The notes under the pieces: generated by a model
The model's database searches: none
Told to the model about the DNA's origin: nothing
The model's input: the letters and a program-made list of their open reading frames with translations, nothing else
Shown here: positions 5,545 through 6,364 of the stretch, one piece after another
Numbering within the stretch: position 1 is the stretch's first letter
How the letters are laid out: every line of letters starts with the position of its first letter
Translations under genes and position numbers: made by a program
Assembly (NCBI GenBank): GCA_030042755.1
Contig: JASHZC010000172.1
Location: 1-6,364 of the forward strand
From: Vulcanimicrobiota bacterium
Lineage (GTDB): Bacteria > Eremiobacterota > Eremiobacteria > Baltobacterales > Baltobacteraceae
Reading direction: 5' to 3'
DNA length: 6,364 nt

Positions 5545-5985
5545 ATGAAGCACTGGAACTTGGCGCGTGGCACCGCCCTCGGGGCCACCATCCTGTTCGC
5601 CGCGTGCAGCGCTGCCAGCAACGCCCCCAGCACGTCAGCGACCCCTCCCCGGCGCGGCTCGTATCCAGGGCGGGTTGTCGTCGCAAACGCTTCGAGCTCG
5701 ACGATACTTCCCGAGGTAGATGCTCCCGACTGCTGGACAATTAACCCGCCGTTTTCCCCTGTCGTACCCGGTAGGCAGAGTCAGCCGGTGTACTTGGGAG
5801 CTACATGCGGCACTGCAACTCCACCGTTGTTCGTCCAGTACGGCGATGCTGGAGAGCAGAACTGCATGCTCGACGTGATGTCCGATGGGGGTCCGTTTAT
5901 CTTTAACGTAGGACAAGGATCCGCCACCAAATGCACGGTGTCCAAAACCGCCAACGGCGAACTCTTCACCTACGCGTTAAAGTAG
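5545..5985 (+). CDS. small four-cysteine lipoprotein of unknown function
   Basis: I do not recognise the family. The protein is 146 aa. The N-terminus (MKHWNLAR, then a hydrophobic stretch) ends in LFAAC, a slightly atypical lipobox that makes C21 the lipid-anchored residue. Residues 22-38 are a Ser/Thr/Ala/Pro-rich tether. The mature domain (about 39-146) is probably a small beta-rich fold with cysteines at 63, 88, 107 and 130, enough for two disulfides, consistent with an oxidising envelope compartment. The VVVANASSSTI segment (44-54) and the aromatic-glycine stretches suggest beta strands. The start at 5545 is chosen because AAGGAG lies 8 nt upstream and the signal peptide begins there; an in-frame ATG at 5506 would spoil the signal. 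It follows the quinoprotein gene by 108 nt on the same strand, so it could be an envelope partner of it. The frame closes with three successive TAG codons. Confidence 0.75.
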   Translation: MKHWNLARGTALGATILFAACSAASNAPSTSATPPRRGSYPGRVVVANASSSTILPEVDAPDCWTINPPFSPVVPGRQSQPVYLGATCGTATPPLFVQYGDAGEQNCMLDVMSDGGPFIFNVGQGSATKCTVSKTANGELFTYALK

Positions 5986-5991
5986 TAGTAG
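5983..5991 (+). other. three tandem in-frame TAG stop codons
   Basis: The small lipoprotein frame ends TAG TAG TAG (5983-5991). The repeat leaves no chance of reading through a single stop into the convergent gene, whose own stop codon lies 7 nt further on. It may equally be a chance trinucleotide repeat. Confidence 0.85.
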
Positions 5992-5997
5992 CGCGCT

Positions 5998-6364
5998 TCA
6001 TTGCATCGCTGCCGCGAACTTTGCTTGCACCCATCGCGGATTTTCGATGAAGAACCCGTGGCTGCCGGGAAACGGGCACGGCGTGAAACTCGCGCTGCCG
6101 GGTTCGGCTAGGTTTAGGCCGATTTCGAGTGCGCGATCGTAGGTCCACTGCGTAAAGATGTCCTCGTAGTCGTCGAGAATGACGACCTTCCCGGTAAGAT
6201 GCAGCCTGGCGCAGTCCCGCGCCACCGGTTTATTCGGATTCGAGGTATCAGTCTTGCACATGCCGCCGTCCGTGATGCTTTGCAAGATCTTGTTGTACGC
6301 AGTGCAATCTTCGGATTTGAATCCTGGCGCGGCTTTAGCGCAATAGGCGACTGTGAAGTCGTTG
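5998..6364 (-). CDS. 3' end of an unrecognised gene, running off the window
   Basis: On the minus strand a frame enters at the right edge and stays open for 121 codons before a TGA at 5998-6000. The start codon lies beyond 6364, so only the C-terminal part of the protein is visible. It has protein-like composition: five cysteines, a strand-like GKVVILDD followed by YEDIFTQWTYDRALEIGLNL, then PCPFPGSHGFF and a closing helix NPRWVQAKFAAAM. The cysteines suggest an exported protein. The strand-acid-helix pattern followed by GSHGFF could be the C-terminal end of a hydrolase or phosphodiesterase-like fold with a catalytic His, but I cannot assign a family. A TTG at 6285 is an internal codon rather than a convincing start. 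It converges on the small lipoprotein gene, with 12 nt between the two stop codons and no visible terminator. Confidence 0.65.
   Translation of the reverse strand, partial: NDFTVAYCAKAAPGFKSEDCTAYNKILQSITDGGMCKTDTSNPNKPVARDCARLHLTGKVVILDDYEDIFTQWTYDRALEIGLNLAEPGSASFTPCPFPGSHGFFIENPRWVQAKFAAAMQ

Noticed and set aside
1..6364. tRNA, rRNA, CRISPR array or complete insertion sequence
   Set aside because: I looked for clover-leaf arms, regularly spaced repeats and terminal inverted repeats with a transposase gene and found none.

Overview
This is a high-GC bacterial window. It reads as a Gram-negative-type cell envelope: it encodes a c-type cytochrome/quinoprotein lipoprotein and a second small lipoprotein, so electron transfer is expected outside the cytoplasm. 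Most genes have clear Shine-Dalgarno sequences. I cannot fix the lineage. A little-cultivated high-GC phylum such as Eremiobacterota/WPS-2 or Acidobacteriota would fit the style of the proteins, but that is a guess.

Layout, left to right. (1) 34-1914: a two-gene drug-efflux operon, with a PadR-family repressor followed 6 nt later by a 12-helix MATE-family exporter. (2) 1915-2504: a compact run of three very small ORFs (73, 61 and 51 codons). It begins with a perfect AAGGAGGT ribosome site and is chained by two ATGA stop/start overlaps. The middle ORF is the first ~38 residues of a serine recombinase, catalytic Ser included, which then breaks off into unrelated sequence. The last is a tiny, extremely basic protein like those seen in integrative elements. 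I read this block as a remnant or miniature of a mobile element inserted beside the MATE gene. (3) 2505-2618: a short leader ending in a textbook intrinsic terminator whose U-tract touches the ribosome site of the next gene. (4) 2619-2927: a small cupin protein. (5) 2982-5436: a good sigma70-type promoter (TTGAAA, 17 bp, TAAAAT) driving a 798-residue lipoprotein. That protein fuses a PQQ-dependent dehydrogenase beta-propeller to a cytochrome c domain and then to a C-terminal two-heme domain. (6) 5545-5985: a small lipoprotein with four further cysteines, ending in three consecutive TAG codons. (7) 5998-6364, minus strand: the 3' end of an unrecognised gene, convergent with the lipoprotein gene and running off the window.

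How the parts work together: the PadR/MATE pair is a self-contained export module. The quinoprotein-triheme lipoprotein would oxidise an alcohol or aldehyde outside the cytoplasmic membrane and pass electrons through its own hemes towards the respiratory chain. The small lipoprotein next to it may be an envelope partner, but only position suggests this. The most distinctive items are the three-part quinoprotein/cytochrome fusion, the ATGA-coupled micro-ORF block with its recombinase stub, and the terminator sitting in the cupin leader. I see no tRNA, rRNA, CRISPR array, complete insertion sequence or replication origin.
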